A stretch of DNA of 64,000 bases, taken from positions 29,325,300 through 29,389,299 of the forward strand of contig NC_086254.1 in NCBI RefSeq assembly GCF_021018805.1, given 5' to 3'. Source of the stretch: Prinia subflava. Taxonomy: Eukaryota; Chordata; Aves; Passeriformes; Cisticolidae. Of this stretch, positions 1 to 20,705 are shown piece by piece. A program made the position numbers and the translations under genes. Under the pieces are notes generated by a model. That model searched no databases, had not been told where the DNA came from, and was given only the letters and a program-made list of their open reading frames with translations. The first letter of the stretch is position 1; each line of letters opens with the position of its first letter.

Positions 1-2
1 GT

Positions 3-7423
<7,421 letters not shown>

Positions 7424-8665
7424 TGACGGGCTCTGTCTCCTGCTGCCTGAGCTGAGTCAGGTGGGGAAGAGGTTTCCCCCTCCACCTCTCCTCAGGACGC
7501 AGCTCGTGCCTGGCAGGGGAAGGGAGGGGATGAACGCTTTGGAGACACCGTGTCTGAACTGTTGCTTGTGGATTTATAGTAGTTCAGTCATTATATACAA
7601 AATTATTATAGGCTGATTTTTCTTTTTTTACTTGAACTTTTCGTAACTCAGGGGATTCCCTGAAAATACCTACAGATGGAATACTTCTTGGACAGTTTTT
7701 CTTCCCCCTGCCCCCACCCCTCCCAAAAAAAAAACAAAACAAAAACCCACCCACAAAAAAACAACAAAACAACTCTTCATGTAATAACAAAGATGAATCA
7801 ACAGCATTTCCAAGCTCTTGCATCCTGCTGGAAATCTCTTCTCTTCATGTTCCCACCATTATTCCTCCACAAGCCTACACCTTGGGGGATTGTGCTGTTC
7901 TCCAGAGACTACCAAATCAAGTCTTCATGAGGCAGGGGAGGGGATTCTTAAAGTACCACTCACTTGAACCCCATGTCCTGCACATGTCCCAGCCAGGGTA
8001 CACTGAGGAGACAATTCCAGTAGGGAGAGGTGGGATAAGCTTTAAAGGAATAAGTGCAGATAGTGTCCAAAACCCTAATTGGATTGGATAATGTCTCCTT
8101 AGGAGTCAACCAGAATGCTAACTCACCCTTTGCATGTAATTTTAGTCTTAAAAACGAAGTTACTGATCCAGTTGGAGTCCTTGGCACCTCCTGAGACAGG
8201 TGCTCCTGTAGAGTAAGCCCTGCTCTGATGAGCCCCTTTCTCGTGGAGGGTTCTTCCAGCCGTTGCTTGGCTTGGATCTCTGGAATTAGTTTGTTATTGG
8301 GTATATTGTTTTTAAATTGTTTCTATAGGTTTCGAGCTGGTGGCTACTTAAAGCTGGAAAAATCAGACTGCGCCAAGTCCGATCCCACATCTTCACCCAC
8401 CATCCCCTCCCTCACGTGCCATGTGGTGAGAATACCAGTTACCTCACAGTCTTGTAAATATGCACTGAGAGGAAGGAGCGAGGAGACGTTAACTTAAACT
8501 GAAATGGTAGATCAGTAATTGTGGACAAATATTATCATTGACAACGGAAAAGCACCCTTGTTACAGCCCTGCTACCCCTTGCTGTGTATATATACTTTGT
8601 CCTTCATATGTGAAAGATCCAGTGTTGGAATTCTTTGGTGTAAATAAACATTTGGTTTTATTTAT
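7424..8665 (+). other. CSNK2A1: CSNK2A1 3' UTR
   Basis: Non-coding from the TAG stop to just past the AATAAA at 8643-8648. It contains an A-rich, C-interrupted simple tract at about 7725-7775. No reading frame here resembles a protein. Confidence 0.8.
8643..8648 (+). terminator. CSNK2A1: Polyadenylation signal AATAAA of CSNK2A1
   Basis: AATAAA about 1.2 kb after the stop codon, followed by T/G-rich sequence (TTTGGTTTTATTTAT), as expected for a cleavage region. Confidence 0.75.
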
Positions 8666-9780
8666 CGAGGTTAGATTTAAGTTCCCTGTGTAGAGGCCTC
8701 CCTGGGGTGGTCATACACTGACACAGGCGTGGTGACAGCCACATGTGCCCTGGGCAGGCCATGTCCCTGTCACACCCATGGGGAGCAGTGCAGAGAAGCC
8801 TTACACAGATGTCACAAGCCAAAGTATCTCCTGGGAGAAGGATCTTTTGCCATAACAAAAACCCCTCTTTTTCTGTCTCAGCCATGATGGTGGGGAATTG
8901 AGACGATGAACCAATTATTAGGTGTTCGTGCCTGTTGCCACTCACTGGATTTCTGTGATTTGTTTTCAGTCACCTAATGCTAGGGTGGTTCAGCTGGTGT
9001 GGCTGCAGGCACAGTGGCACCTGTCCCTCTCAGTGACCTCTCATCCCAAAGCCATTGCAGCAGTTGTTCCCCTGGACATTGAGTGATCTTCATGTTACTC
9101 GGTGGGTGCTGACGCCTTGGCCTGCACCCCCTGCTTGTCCCAGGCACCCATCCCTTGTCTGTTCTTTGGAGGGGATGGACATGTGCTTCCACGTCGCTTA
9201 GTTAATTTTTGGATGGAGCATGTGGGCTGGATTAAACTGATTTGTGGGACATGGAACACTGCCCCTTTTCTGTGAGGATCGCCAGCAGGGAGATCAGGTT
9301 TTTCACATAACACCAGGATAGCTTTCTCCTCCATGCCATCATCCAGTGGAAATCCATTGTAATTAATCTTTTATATCCTAAAGTGATGTGAAAGTTGGAC
9401 TGTGTTGACTGTTACCTCAATGTGCTGTAACGTAAAAGCACCCAGTATGACAAAATACAGCTTGTTTGCACTGGTTCTGAGCTATGCAGGACATTCTACC
9501 CAGTTCTTTCGTTATTCCAAGCGAGGTTTGCATAAATATAAGACGTGTGGAAGAGGAAACTGTGAGTGGTGGATGGCCCCAGTGCCTGTCAGCCCTTGCA
9601 CAAGGAAGCACAGAACCCTGTGCACGGAAGGAGCTTGATGGACTTCACAAGCCCTTACAGAAGTGCCTGGCGCTTGTTCTCCCACTGCGGTGCCCCAAAG
9701 CATTGCTGGGGGAGTGTGGAGGGTTTGCGGGGGGTTTTGAGTGGTGGCAGCAGCCGCTGCGTGCAGCACCCCTGTGGGTG
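8666..9780. other. Intergenic spacer CSNK2A1-TBC1D20
   Basis: About 1.1 kb between the CSNK2A1 polyadenylation site and the TBC1D20 CpG island. Short open frames occur on both strands, but none has family resemblance. I see no RNA gene or repeat here. Confidence 0.6.
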
Positions 9781-10440
9781 TGTTGCCCGCCCCCGCAGCG
9801 CTGGGAATAACCTGTACCGGGGACCCCGGGGCGGGTTGGGGATTTGGGTTTTTGGGGTTTTGTGTGTTTTAAACAGCCCCTGATGCGCGCTCCCGACAGA
9901 CACGTCAAGGCCGCGCGCTCCCGTTTGCGCATGCGCGGCTGCTTCCGCTGCGTGGCCCACCGAGCGGCGCCGCGCCTGCGCACTGCGGCGTCGTGACGTC
10001 CCGCCCGCGCGCCGGCGGGCGGGGGGTGGGGGGAGCGGTACGGGACCGGACGGCGCGGGGAGCGCGGAACCCCGGCCCGGTCCGGTCCGGTGTCCGGGCC
10101 GAAATGCGCCGCAGCGCCCGGGAACATGGGCCGGCAGAGCCCGCCGCGCAACGGCGTCGGCGGCCACGGTACGGGCTGGGCCGGGCCCGGCGGGCGGGGG
10201 GCGGCGGTTCCGCTGAGGGGGCGGGGGCTGGAGCGCCCCCTGCGGGCGCGGCGGCGCCCCCTGGCGGCGGGGCGGCGCCGGCGCTGCGCTCGGAGCCTCT
10301 CCGGCGGGAGCGGGCGCGCGAACCGGGGGTCTCCCGGGGATCCCGGCAACCGAGAGAACGGTCCGGCCCACCCCGCGGCTGTGCGGCCGCCGCGGGCTCG
10401 GGCGGACAGGAAGCAGCCGGGCGCGGTTGATGCTTCCTGA
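9780..10440 (+). promoter_or_regulatory. TBC1D20: CpG-island promoter and first exon region of TBC1D20
   Basis: Abrupt change to very GC/CpG-rich DNA around the TBC1D20 start codon (10,126). Inside it are a perfect NRF1-type palindrome TGCGCATGCGCG at 9926-9937 and a CRE-like TGACGTC at 9994-10000. No TATA box is seen, so this is a housekeeping-type promoter. The long antisense open frames here result from high GC (few stops) and are not genes. Confidence 0.75.
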
Positions 10441-13400
10441 ACTGAGCAGGGCCCGAGGGTGGTCCCAGGCAGTGACCGAGGGCTCTGCGGCAGCCCGGGC
10501 TGGCCAGCCCCAATGAGGCCGTGTGTCGTTGCCCGGTGCCTGCAGCGGTGCAGAAGCACCAACGGACCCATCTGACTTTTAGACCGCCCTCGCCTTGTGT
10601 TTGTGTCTCTTCTTCCAAGGGTGAACCTGCGAGTTAAGTCTTGTGGCTGCATAAACATGTTTTGAAATGCACTGCTTTTGGTAATACTCACAACTATTGT
10701 CCCCTGTATGTTTGAAAAGTGTAAATATGGAAGTCTTTATTAGTAAGTTTGAGAGGAGGAGGCCGCAAGATGTGCTCCTTCCTTCCCACTGCTCCTTAAG
10801 TTCTTTGTGTGTGAAGAGTTCTTTCTCCCATAGGCTTTGTCTCCTCCTTCCCGAGGCATCGGTATGTGACAGCCCAGTGTGTGCGTGTGGCAGGGGATCA
10901 GGAACAGCTGGGGGTAGGGAATTGGCTGGGAATAGGGAACCGGCTGAGCAGACGTGGCGGCCGTTGTGCAAATAACTCTGCTTGCACAAGGGGCAGGAAA
11001 GGAAAGAAAAGAAACTGTAGACACTATGTGAGTGATAGGAGATTTAATGTTACCAGGAACTTGGAATTTGGAGGGAGGTAGAGCTCTGTCGTAGGCTGTT
11101 ACAGCTTGTTTTGATCCAAGAAGTGTTTTTAAAGGGTCTTTGAGAAGGAACAGCATCCACTGCTCGACCTACTTAGCGTCTGTGTGTGTGAAGAGCCTGC
11201 CGACCTGCTGGCTCCGTTCAGATCTTGCTGAGAGCTGCACTTCCAGCCAGGAGCTCGCAGGAACAGGGCCAGGGCAGTGGCTGAGGTGCCAGGTGGGCAG
11301 AGGAACGAGTTCCCCTATCGCTGCCGGGAGGGCGTGGCCTTGGGAAACAGCTGTTTCTCCATTGAAATCCTTTAAATTCCTCCCACCCCAAATCCTATTT
11401 GGACACATCCCTTATAGAATCCTGTTTGGATCCCTAGAGTTGTTGCATCTATGGGAAAAGCCTTTAGGAAAAGGCAGTGTTTGTGGCCTCATCCTGCAGT
11501 CCAGTCCCACAGCTGCTCAGCAAAGCCCTCTTACTGGGAACTCCTCCAGTGTGGGATATCGAGTGGCTCTTGGCTCTTCTCTCTTTCCTCATACGAGGCA
11601 GCGGTGACAAATTCCACCATGGAGTGTGAAGTAATGTCCCTTCTCCATTCCCTGGGAAGCGCTGTGGTGTCCTGTAAGTGTGTCTAACCCAAGCACTGTA
11701 TGCTTTGTGTGTTACCCCCTTCCCTCCCTGCCCTGAGTTCCTGTGCTCCTCAAAACAGTGGGAATTGTTTCCTACTGGCTGAACTGTGTGTGTACTGATG
11801 GCTGGCAGGTTTGTGTTTGTTGTAGGACAAGTCAATGTGCTGATGATTCTTTAACCCTGGTATAATTATGTCCTTTCTTGTGTCTGTTGCTGTCAGTGGA
11901 AATACTCAGGCTTCTTCCTAGGACGGCTGCACCTGGGAGTCGGTATGAACACAGTTTTGGGAACACTTTCCTAACCTTTTTAGAACACTTTCCTAAGTCC
12001 TGGTCTTAGGAAATACTTGACATCTGAGCTGGCAGCTGCATCAGAGAGCAAAGAATTTCAGGATGGCTTCACAGGGCTGTCTTGATCCTGGATGGAGCCA
12101 TAAGCCGTTGGGAAGGACAGGAGCCAAGGGCTCCGCCTGGGCACTGCTGGTGGCTCTGGTGTCAGGAGGAGCAGCATATGCTTCCCACAATCAGACCTCC
12201 AGGGTTGATGGGGAAGTAGTGAGAGTGTCCTTTGAGGTGCTCCAGTGCTGAGCCTGCAGAAATGGGGACACTCAGCTGGAGGGGTCACCACCAGAGTCAC
12301 ACTGTCCTGACAGTGTGACAACTGTCCTGTGTCATCTCCTCTGCGTGTGTGACATTGCTGTGAGTGGCTGTTGCTAGCTCCCGCTGTGTGCTGGCACTGC
12401 CTGTCAGCTCACATCTCTGTGACCTTTTGCAGACTTTGATGTTAAGAAGAAAAGAAAAGTGGCAGAGATTTACCGGGCTCTGAACAGTGACCCCATCGAC
12501 GTGGCCACGCTGAGGCGGATGGCGATCAGCGAGGGCGGGCTGCTCACTGACGAGATCCGGTGCAAAGTGTGGCCAAAGCTGCTCAGTGTTAACACAGACG
12601 ACCTGCCCCCTCTTCCAGGTATGGAACAGCCTGGACTCAGGGAGGAACGGCTCAGTGACCTTTGTCACTAGAGTAGGGACGTGCTTTCTGACCTGCCTTT
12701 TCCTTCTGTGTGTTGCATTTCCCACTAAGCTCATGTACAAGGGGATACACTGCAGCACCAATACTATGTTATATGTAAACAATACATGACTTCTAAAAAC
12801 AACATTTGTTGTTTTCTTTAGTGATAGTCATGGAATCAGTTCTTTGTGCATGCAGTCATCATGGCCCTGAGCATTAATTGATATATGTAAGTTCATCTGC
12901 AGCAGAATCAGGCTTGATTCGTTTTGCTCCTATGAAGAGGTGGCTGTGCTTAGCCCTGGTGTGGCCAAAATTCTCCCCAGGTGTCTTTTCCAGAAAGCAG
13001 TTTGTTGTGTGAAGGACACGTGGGTTTTGGTCAGAACAGGCACAGGGACAACAACCTTCCTGCTGAAGTACCCACACGTTTTTTTTAGAGCAGGACCTCC
13101 AGGTCCTGTAGCTTTTATAGTCACCCAGGACAGATTTTGTTGTTCTTGATTCTGTGGTCATTTGGAAATGTGCATCCCCCCCACCTCAGCTGAGAGCCAG
13201 GTGGCATTAGGGTGATGTGGGATGACCAGAGCTGCTGGGAGGCAACATTTAACCTTACATGATTGCATAGAAGGAATTTGCTGGCTCACTGAACTTCCCA
13301 GTTTTAACTGTCTTAGCTAACCCTGGGTGAGATTTTCCTCTGAATGGTTTCTTTTTTATAAATGCTTCTTTGTGGTCTCCACAGCACTCCTACGGTGCTG

Positions 13401-16400
13401 CTGCAGAGTACACTTTGAATTGCACAGCAAAACTGTGGAGCAGAGATGTTTCTAGGAGTGCTGGGAGTGCTGCTGTCAGTTTAAGCATTTTAACATGTGT
13501 TGTCTAAAGAAATAATTGTCTCATTTGCTGTTAGTGTCAGTGTGTGGCAGTGAAAGTGCAGGGACAGGGCTGAGGTGTGACTTGAAAAAGGAGACATACA
13601 GTGTCAGAGTAGGGGCTGTGTGGAGCTTCTTGTCCACACTCAGCAGGCATCTTCCCGGATCCCTCACCTCACTCTCTTCCCAGTACCATTGCACTGCTTC
13701 TGCTAATCCTGTTCCTCTTTTTCTTGGCAGGGAAGGAGCTGCGAGAGGACAATAAGGATTACCAGCAAGTGTTACTGGATGTGCGGCGATCCCTGCGCCG
13801 CTTCCCACCAGGTGAGGGGGGATTCTGCTCTTCCCCCTCTGCAGGGGCAGGAGCAATGCCATGGGGCTCCTCCTGGCTCAGACCTCCCTGGGAGGCTGCA
13901 GAAGGTGACACTCCAAGGGCCTGACTTCTAGAAAACTTCTCCCTTCTGAGCTCACAGGAGCTGCTTCTTACAGTGAAGCCCTTCACAGCCATGAGTTTCC
14001 TTCAGCTGTCTCTGCACAGATGTTTTTTGATGTGGCTCTTGCAACGTTCCACTTCCCTTGCCCCACTGAGCCCCTCTGTCAGGAGGCTGCTACTGGCAGA
14101 CATTTGCAGCAGAGAGAGGATCGGTCCTGCATGGATCCTGCACAAATCTTGTGCACCATGACCTGTTGAGACTAGGGCAGGTGGAAAGCTTGAGAAATAT
14201 GCCATTTGCTTTGGTTTGTTTTACTCCATGGTCTAGCTCAGGGGCAGGGAAGGCGGGCTTATCTGTGCTTAGAACAACCCCTGGTATGAAACAGTCTCAA
14301 AATGAGGTTCTTGCACCAAATTTAACAGAACTTAGAACATTTAGAAGCAAAATGGTTTTGCAGTTGTTAAGTTCTGATGGGAGGCTGGTGCCTTGTGTTA
14401 TTTATAAAACACTAAATCCAGCAGCTCTCTGTGCAGAGCAGTCGTTATTTCTGGCCAGAATCTGCTTCCCCCTTCTGCCACTTTTATTTTGTATAAACAC
14501 TTGATTCACTCTGATTCTTGCAGGCGTGGGTGCTGTGTGCAGCCTGATTCCTGGAGGCTCTGCTCCTACGGATTTTTTTGCCCTTGAATGGCAGCCTCCT
14601 GACTATTTTTAGCCGCATTAGTGAAGCAGAGGAAAAGGAGAACTTTGTCATTGCAGGATCTCCGCTGGGACTCTCTGCTTGGCCTTTGGGTGTTTTATCT
14701 GTTGACAAGGACTGCCAGAAACCGGCTGCAGCTGTGCAGGGCTGTTTTCCCTGTGACATCCTGTCCCTAAACACATGTTGTTAGCAGGGGACTGCTACGA
14801 AGTTGTGTCAGTGGAGGCCTCACAGTCTGATGCGGTTGGCATAGTTTCTGTGAAAATGGGTCCTGTTGAATTTTTTTCTAGAACTCCTGGGAAATTAAAA
14901 ATTACTAAAACATCCTCATCAGTGCTGGATGTGCAGAACAATTCTCTCTTCACAGCAGCACTGTGCAAACTTCTGTAACTCTGCTCCTGTCCTCCACAGT
15001 GGCTGCCTTGCAGATAAGAGTTCTGCAGATCTAAAGATTAAACCTCTCAGCAACTGGCCAGATTCCCCTGGTCCTGCAGTTTTGGGTGACAGCATTAGGG
15101 CCATGGATAGTTTTTTCTGCCAGTTTTACCACCCTCCCCTGTGCCCCACAGCCCCTGGGATCAGGCAGGTTAGTAAATGCACAAAGGTGCCTTCCTTGCA
15201 CACCACAGTCACCTTTGCTCCCACAACAGGCACTGGTAGGTGACACAGCTGTGCCACCTCTTTTGTTCCCACAGGGATGCCAGATGACCAGAGGGAAGGA
15301 TTGCAGGAGGAGCTCATCGATATCATCCTCCACGTCCTCAAGCGCAACCCCCAGCTGCACTACTACCAGGGATACCATGACATCGTGGTCACCTTCCTCC
15401 TGGTGGTGGGGGACAGGCTGGCCACGGCACTGGTGGAGAAGCTCTCAACGCATCATCTCAGGTACTCAGTGGGAGGAGAGGAGCCAACTGCGTGTCCTCA
15501 GGCTGTGGGGACATCTGTGCAGGTGGAGCTAGCCTGGAAGGGGAGCTGGGAAGGCAGAGCCTTGTGCTAAAGCGGCTGCCTGTCATTTCTGTACCCAGAG
15601 GGATAATGAGAGCAGCCTGACCACACAACAGCACACGGCTTTGCAGGGAGCTCTGCCCTGGGGAAGGGATAATTGAAGGCTGTCAGGTAATTTGTAGCGT
15701 CCCCTGGAGTTGGAAAAGCCAACGCACATGCATTATCCATGGTTGTATGGCTATCAGGGCCTCTCCAGGTCCTGTGGGCTCAGCACCTGCCTCCCGCTTG
15801 TCCTTGCATAGGCCTGGGCAGTGTGGTCTGTTCTACCAGTGTCCTGTAGGCCACATGAAGAGTCTTTCCTGTTTGTGCACTGAAATAAGAGCAGGCTTCC
15901 AGCTGGAGAGTGTGGCTTGGAGGGATTATCTTTCCTCTCCAGGCAGGAGTCAGATTTTGGGTGCTGGAAAGGCTTTACGGTTCTTGTGTGCACTGCAGCA
16001 AAATAAGAAGTGTCAGCTGACAGCAGTGTGATGGTCTGGGCCTGGGTTCTGTGTGCAGGTCAGCCCTGTGTGTCCCAGACAAACTGGAAGAAGGCTGCTC
16101 CAAAGAGACAGAATTCCTTGGGGCTGAGGGCCACCCTGCCAGCAAGGCTATTTATTGCATGTACTTCACCTTCTGCTGCCTCCTTGGAGGGAGAGCTTGC
16201 TGATGTTGTTGCTTGAAAAAGCTTCTTTTAAATCTTTCCTCAGGGATTTTATGGACCCAACGATGGATAATACCAAGCACATTTTAAATTACCTGATGCC
16301 CATCATAGACCAGGTGAACCATGAGCTGCACGACTTCATGCAGAGGTATGCAAATGTTCCCTTCCAGCTTCCTGGTTCTCCCCTGCCTGTCTCAGGTTAC

Positions 16401-18630
16401 TGTTCACAGGGCCCTTCTCACTAGCACATCCCCAGTCCAAGCACCACAGTGGCTTCCTCAGGGAGTCAACAGTTGTCCCACAGCTGATGGTGACACCCCA
16501 AAGCCATGTGGCACCCACTTCTAAGCAGGCTGAAACCTCTGCTGCCTGTCTGGAGGGGTTTTACATGGTGCCACCTTCAGCCCATTTGTCTGCAGTCTGT
16601 ATTGGAAGGACTGGGGATTTGGGGACAGTGTTGTACAAATGCTACAACGGCTTCACATGACCACTTGTGTGGCTGGTGGGACCTTGCTGTAGTTTGTTGT
16701 TAATTCTGGGAATAATTCCCAGGTTTTCCATTAGGGTCACACAGGTGTATGTGGACAGATCAAATCAGAAGCAGGAAGGTAAATGGGGAGAATCAGTTTT
16801 TGAGCCCTTTTTTTGGGCAAGTGTGTCTTTTTTTCCACAGCCAGAATGTCTTTGGGTACCGACCCTGATTGCAAACTCCCAGAATTAGTAAGCCCTCAGG
16901 GTAGCAAGGAACCCAAACATCTGTCTGTGCTGCAGGACTTCGAGTTGCCCTCAGGCCAGAAGCCAGAGAGTGCCATAATACATCACACATTCAGGGTCCC
17001 CTGAAGGCAGCGTTTGGTCTCTGCTGTGGCCCCCCAGATGTGACACAAGTAGTGACAGCACTTTGCCACAGAGGGTGGCACAGGGGACACTTACTTGTGT
17101 CAGAGGTGCAGTTCCTGCTCTGGGGGGGTTCAGTGCTCCACTGACAGCCAGCTCTATTTCCCCAGGCTATGCAGCACAGGGGTGGCTTGGGAGCATTTCA
17201 TCCCTGTTTCCAGGCTGACCTAATGGCTCTTTCTCTCTGTAGTGCAGAGGTGGGAACCATCTTTGCTCTCAGCTGGCTGATCACCTGGTTTGGCCATGTT
17301 TTGTCTGACTTCCGGCACGTGGTGCGATTATATGACTTCTTCCTGGCTTGCCACCCTCTGATGCCCATTTATTTTGCAGCTGTGGTAGGTATTGGTGGAA
17401 TAGTCAGGGATTAACTGCACTGTTATGAGGTGGTAGAAGTTTGGGGCTGCAGAGGGAGGCTGGCAAACCCAGTGCTGGTGCTGTCCCAGCTGTACTCTGT
17501 TCTGCAGATGCAGTCAGTGATGTCCTTGGTGATGGTAAAGGGTAGGTGGGATCCATAGGAACTCAGGGCAGCCTGAAGGTGTCCAACTGTGCGGGCTGTG
17601 CCAGTTCAGTGCTGTAGAGGCAGCTTGACACAGTGTTTTTATTTCCTTTCATGTACTGGTCCTGCTTCTGGTCACATACTGGCATACTGGGATGTCTGGC
17701 TGGCTGGGGACAGCTCTGCACTGTGCATCCACCTTCCCATCCTCTTATGGCAGAGGTCAAGTCATAAAGTCAAAGCCTGTGAGGTTCTGCCCATGTCTCT
17801 AACCTGCCAATAGCAGGCTCTGCTCAGCGGACAGACCTAAGTACCCTGAAATGTACTCAATGGCCTCAGAGTCTCAGAAGGAGTTTGGCATTTCTCCTCC
17901 AGTGAATGCTTCACTGTAGTGTGTCCTCTTGAAGAAGGTCTTTCAGCTGGAAGTAAAGTGTTATTTTCTTCTGGCTCTGAAACAAGTTCCAGCATGTGCC
18001 AAGGAGTTGTCCTTACTTCCTTGTCTGTCCTCCTCTCACTCCTCTGCAGATCGTGCTGCACCGGAAGAAGGAAGTTCTGGACTGCGAGTGTGACATGGCC
18101 TCTGTCCACCACCTCCTGTCCCAGATCCCACAGGACCTTCCCTATGAGTCTCTGATCAGTGAAGCCGGGGACCTTTTTGTCCAGTTCCCACCTTCCAAAC
18201 TTGCCGAGGAGGCGGCTCAGGCAGAACAGTGAGTGCAGCCCATGTGTTCCCTATATCCCCTTGCCTGGTCTTGCCTCCCTGTAAAGATCCTCCTGACTGG
18301 AGGCTGGTCCCAGAGGTGAGTGGGCAACACTCCTTGACACATTCCTTCTCTTGCAGAACTGCGGCTTCCACTTTTAAGGACTTTGAGTTGGCATCAGTGC
18401 AGCAGAGACCAGACACTGTGTTGAGGCAACGCTTCAGAGAGCGGCTCCGAGGGGAGGAGCGGCTCCGAGGGGAGGAGAGGACAAAATCCACCTTGACAAA
18501 GCCCCGGACCAACCGCTTTGTCAGGCTGGCAGTGATGGGGCTGACGGTGGCACTGGGAGCAGCTGCCCTGGCTGTGGTGAAGAGCGCCCTGGAGTGGGCA
18601 CCTAAGTTTGAACTGCAGCTTTTCCCCTGA
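10126..18630 (+). CDS. TBC1D20: TBC1 domain family member 20, RAB1 GTPase-activating protein (8 coding exons)
   Basis: GAP for RAB1 (and RAB18) at the ER/Golgi, anchored by a C-terminal membrane segment. Exons: 10126-10168, 12433-12618, 13731-13811, 15275-15461, 16244-16345, 17243-17384, 18050-18228, 18357-18630; 397 residues (human 403), all joins in phase. The start MGRQSPPRNG is taken because it lies in the CpG island and splices in phase into DFDVKKKRKVAE, matching the human exon border; the first 14 residues themselves are poorly conserved. TBC domain hallmarks: DVRRSLRRFPP (arginine finger of the IxxDxxR-type motif) and HYYQGYHD (glutamine finger YQG). The C-terminus has one hydrophobic helix (LAVMGLTVALGAAALAVV) before EWAPKFELQLFP. 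Exon 8 carries a tandem 18-bp duplication. Introns (largest 2.3 kb) contain nothing else I recognise. Confidence 0.96.
18439..18474 (+). repeat. TBC1D20: In-frame 18-bp tandem duplication in TBC1D20 exon 8
   Basis: Two exact copies of an 18-nt unit give ERLRGE-ERLRGE in the charged linker before the membrane helix. The human protein has only one, diverged, unit at this place. Confidence 0.85.
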
Positions 18631-20705
18631 AGCTGGAGGAAGGGCCTTCGCTGTCACTGCATCCATCCCCAGCAGGAAGGGCTGATGTTTGATGAAGGAC
18701 GTGTCTAGAAACGACCTGTCTGAAGATTATTTTTTATTCTTACTGTGTCCAGTAACACTTTTGGCCTTTGTGACACAGACTGAGGGAACCAGCCCAGCAA
18801 GACAGTTCCCCACACCATGCTCACCTTGTTCCCCTCTCCCTGTGCAAGGGTGAGCAGACAGGCACTCCTGCTGTCCCCTGAGGAACCAGAGGTATGGACA
18901 AATTTGGCTGTTCAGGCTGTGCTCAGGTGACTGTACAAAGGGAGAGCTGTGTGTGGGCTGTGCCCAAATGATCCTGCATTCTCCATTGGGGAAAATCAGT
19001 GGGAGTGAGAGCAGATCCTTGCCTGGAGAAGAGTGTCCAACAGGGTCTGTTGTGGGTGCTTGCGTGTGTGAGGGTGGAGGGCTGTGCACTCCTGAGGAAC
19101 ATGGCAGCACTTCGCCTCTTCATTGCTCCACTGTGCCCTGCAATCTGCCTTCAGCTTTGGTGGTGCTCCAGCTCTTCCCTGGCCTGTAGGCACCCTCTGA
19201 GCAGAGCCAAACCTTTCCCATACCCTGGCCAGCACAATGCTGTGAGCTTCTCTTCAGTGTGTAACACTCCTGGCTCTTTTTGCTTCCTCACCTTTGCAGC
19301 CTGATCTGTTTGCAGGGGCTAGGAGCAGACCTTAGCTTCCCTCAGCTCTCAGGCACTGCCACTGCTGTGCTGGCAGTACCTTGACCATATCTGGGGTCAG
19401 AGGAGTGAGACACAAGTGTAGTCACCCTACCGAAGGTGTCATGTGCCAGGTTATAGTACCACAAGTCTTAGGGGCACTGTCAACACCCATTGCAGACTTC
19501 TTTAATAGCTCTGGAAGTGGCCACTAACATGCCCACATGGAGAAAGGCTTTTTCACCTTGTGAAACACTTTGCACGGGATAGAAGTTGTTGCACTAACAA
19601 ATGCGTCAAAAACCTCACCCGTGAGCTGATCAGGCTTCAGCATTTCCTCTGGAAATAACACGAGGGGTTTCCCAGAAAGGCCACCCTGATCCCTGCATAG
19701 CTTCCATCTCCCCACAACTCCCATTGGCAGTCCCAGCGCTCCCTGGCCTCCAAGCTAAGCAGCAAATCCTTCTAGACAACTCAGTGTTCTACTGAGACAA
19801 AGCCAATAGACACTCTATGCCTCTACCTCTCCCCCAAGCTGCTAAATCTCCCTCAAGTGCCCTTACCTGACTCTCATGGCTCCCTCCCGCTGCCCCATCA
19901 TTGCTCTGTTGTGCCCAAAGCCATCTGTGCCATGCCCAGGGGCTGCATACATTAAAAAGGGGTGTTATTTGATGAGATTTTAGGATAGAGAAGAAAACTC
20001 ATGCCCTGCAAAGCTCAGCACCCCCCACTCCCACCCCTCTTGGTCCATAACTGCCTTGAGTATGTTCTGGTTTGCCCCATGGGCCCTTGCTCATGGGAGG
20101 GCTGTGCCTTTCTGGCCACAGGGCAGGTGGGCAGTTGTCATTGCTGAGTTGTGTTCCCATTAAGGTCTGAGCAGGAGTTCCTTTGCCTCTGCAGGTGAAA
20201 TGTGGAGTGCGTGAAACTGCCTTTGTCCAGGCAGGCAGCAAGACCTGTTCCCTCCTCTCCTCAATGGTGCCAGTGCCCTTGGAGAGACCTGGGGCTGCTC
20301 AGGGGGCTCCTCTCATTGTGGCTGAAGGCAGAGCCCATTCCTGGCCCCTTGGCACCCCCAGAGCAGCAGAGCAGCTGGGGGCTGGGTCACTTAGCACTTC
20401 AGAAACCAACGGTGCAGGAGAGTGTGGTGACCTGGGAATGCTGCTGGAGGGCCCAGGACCATTCTGTACACCACCCTGAAGGAGGGGATGGCTGGAGCCC
20501 CCCAGGAGGAGCCCCTGCAGCCCCTCCATTCCCTGGCCATGGTGCACTTTAGTTCTTGTGTTGTGCCCAGGGTGGGGAGAAGGGCCTGGGAAGAAACAGT
20601 CACTGCGGGTGCTTCAGTTACTCTGTACAAAGACTTACACACCCCCTGTAAATGCAGATTTCTACAAACACTAAAACTGTAAAATAAACAGTTACTAAAC
20701 AGATT
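18631..20705 (+). other. TBC1D20: TBC1D20 3' UTR
   Basis: From the TGA stop to just past AATAAA at 20683-20688. An ATTAAA near 19,951 could be a proximal alternative site. No coding potential recognised. Confidence 0.65.
20683..20688 (+). terminator. TBC1D20: Polyadenylation signal AATAAA of TBC1D20
   Basis: First strong AATAAA after the TBC1D20 stop, preceded by an A-rich stretch. The next recognised gene (SOX12) ends on the opposite strand 1.5 kb further on. Confidence 0.65.

Noticed and set aside
9645..10691. Long - strand open frames (up to 348 codons) over the TBC1D20 CpG island
   Set aside because: Low-complexity Arg/Pro/Ala translation in three overlapping frames; explained by high GC and lack of stop codons. 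The + strand exon 1 and promoter account for the sequence.
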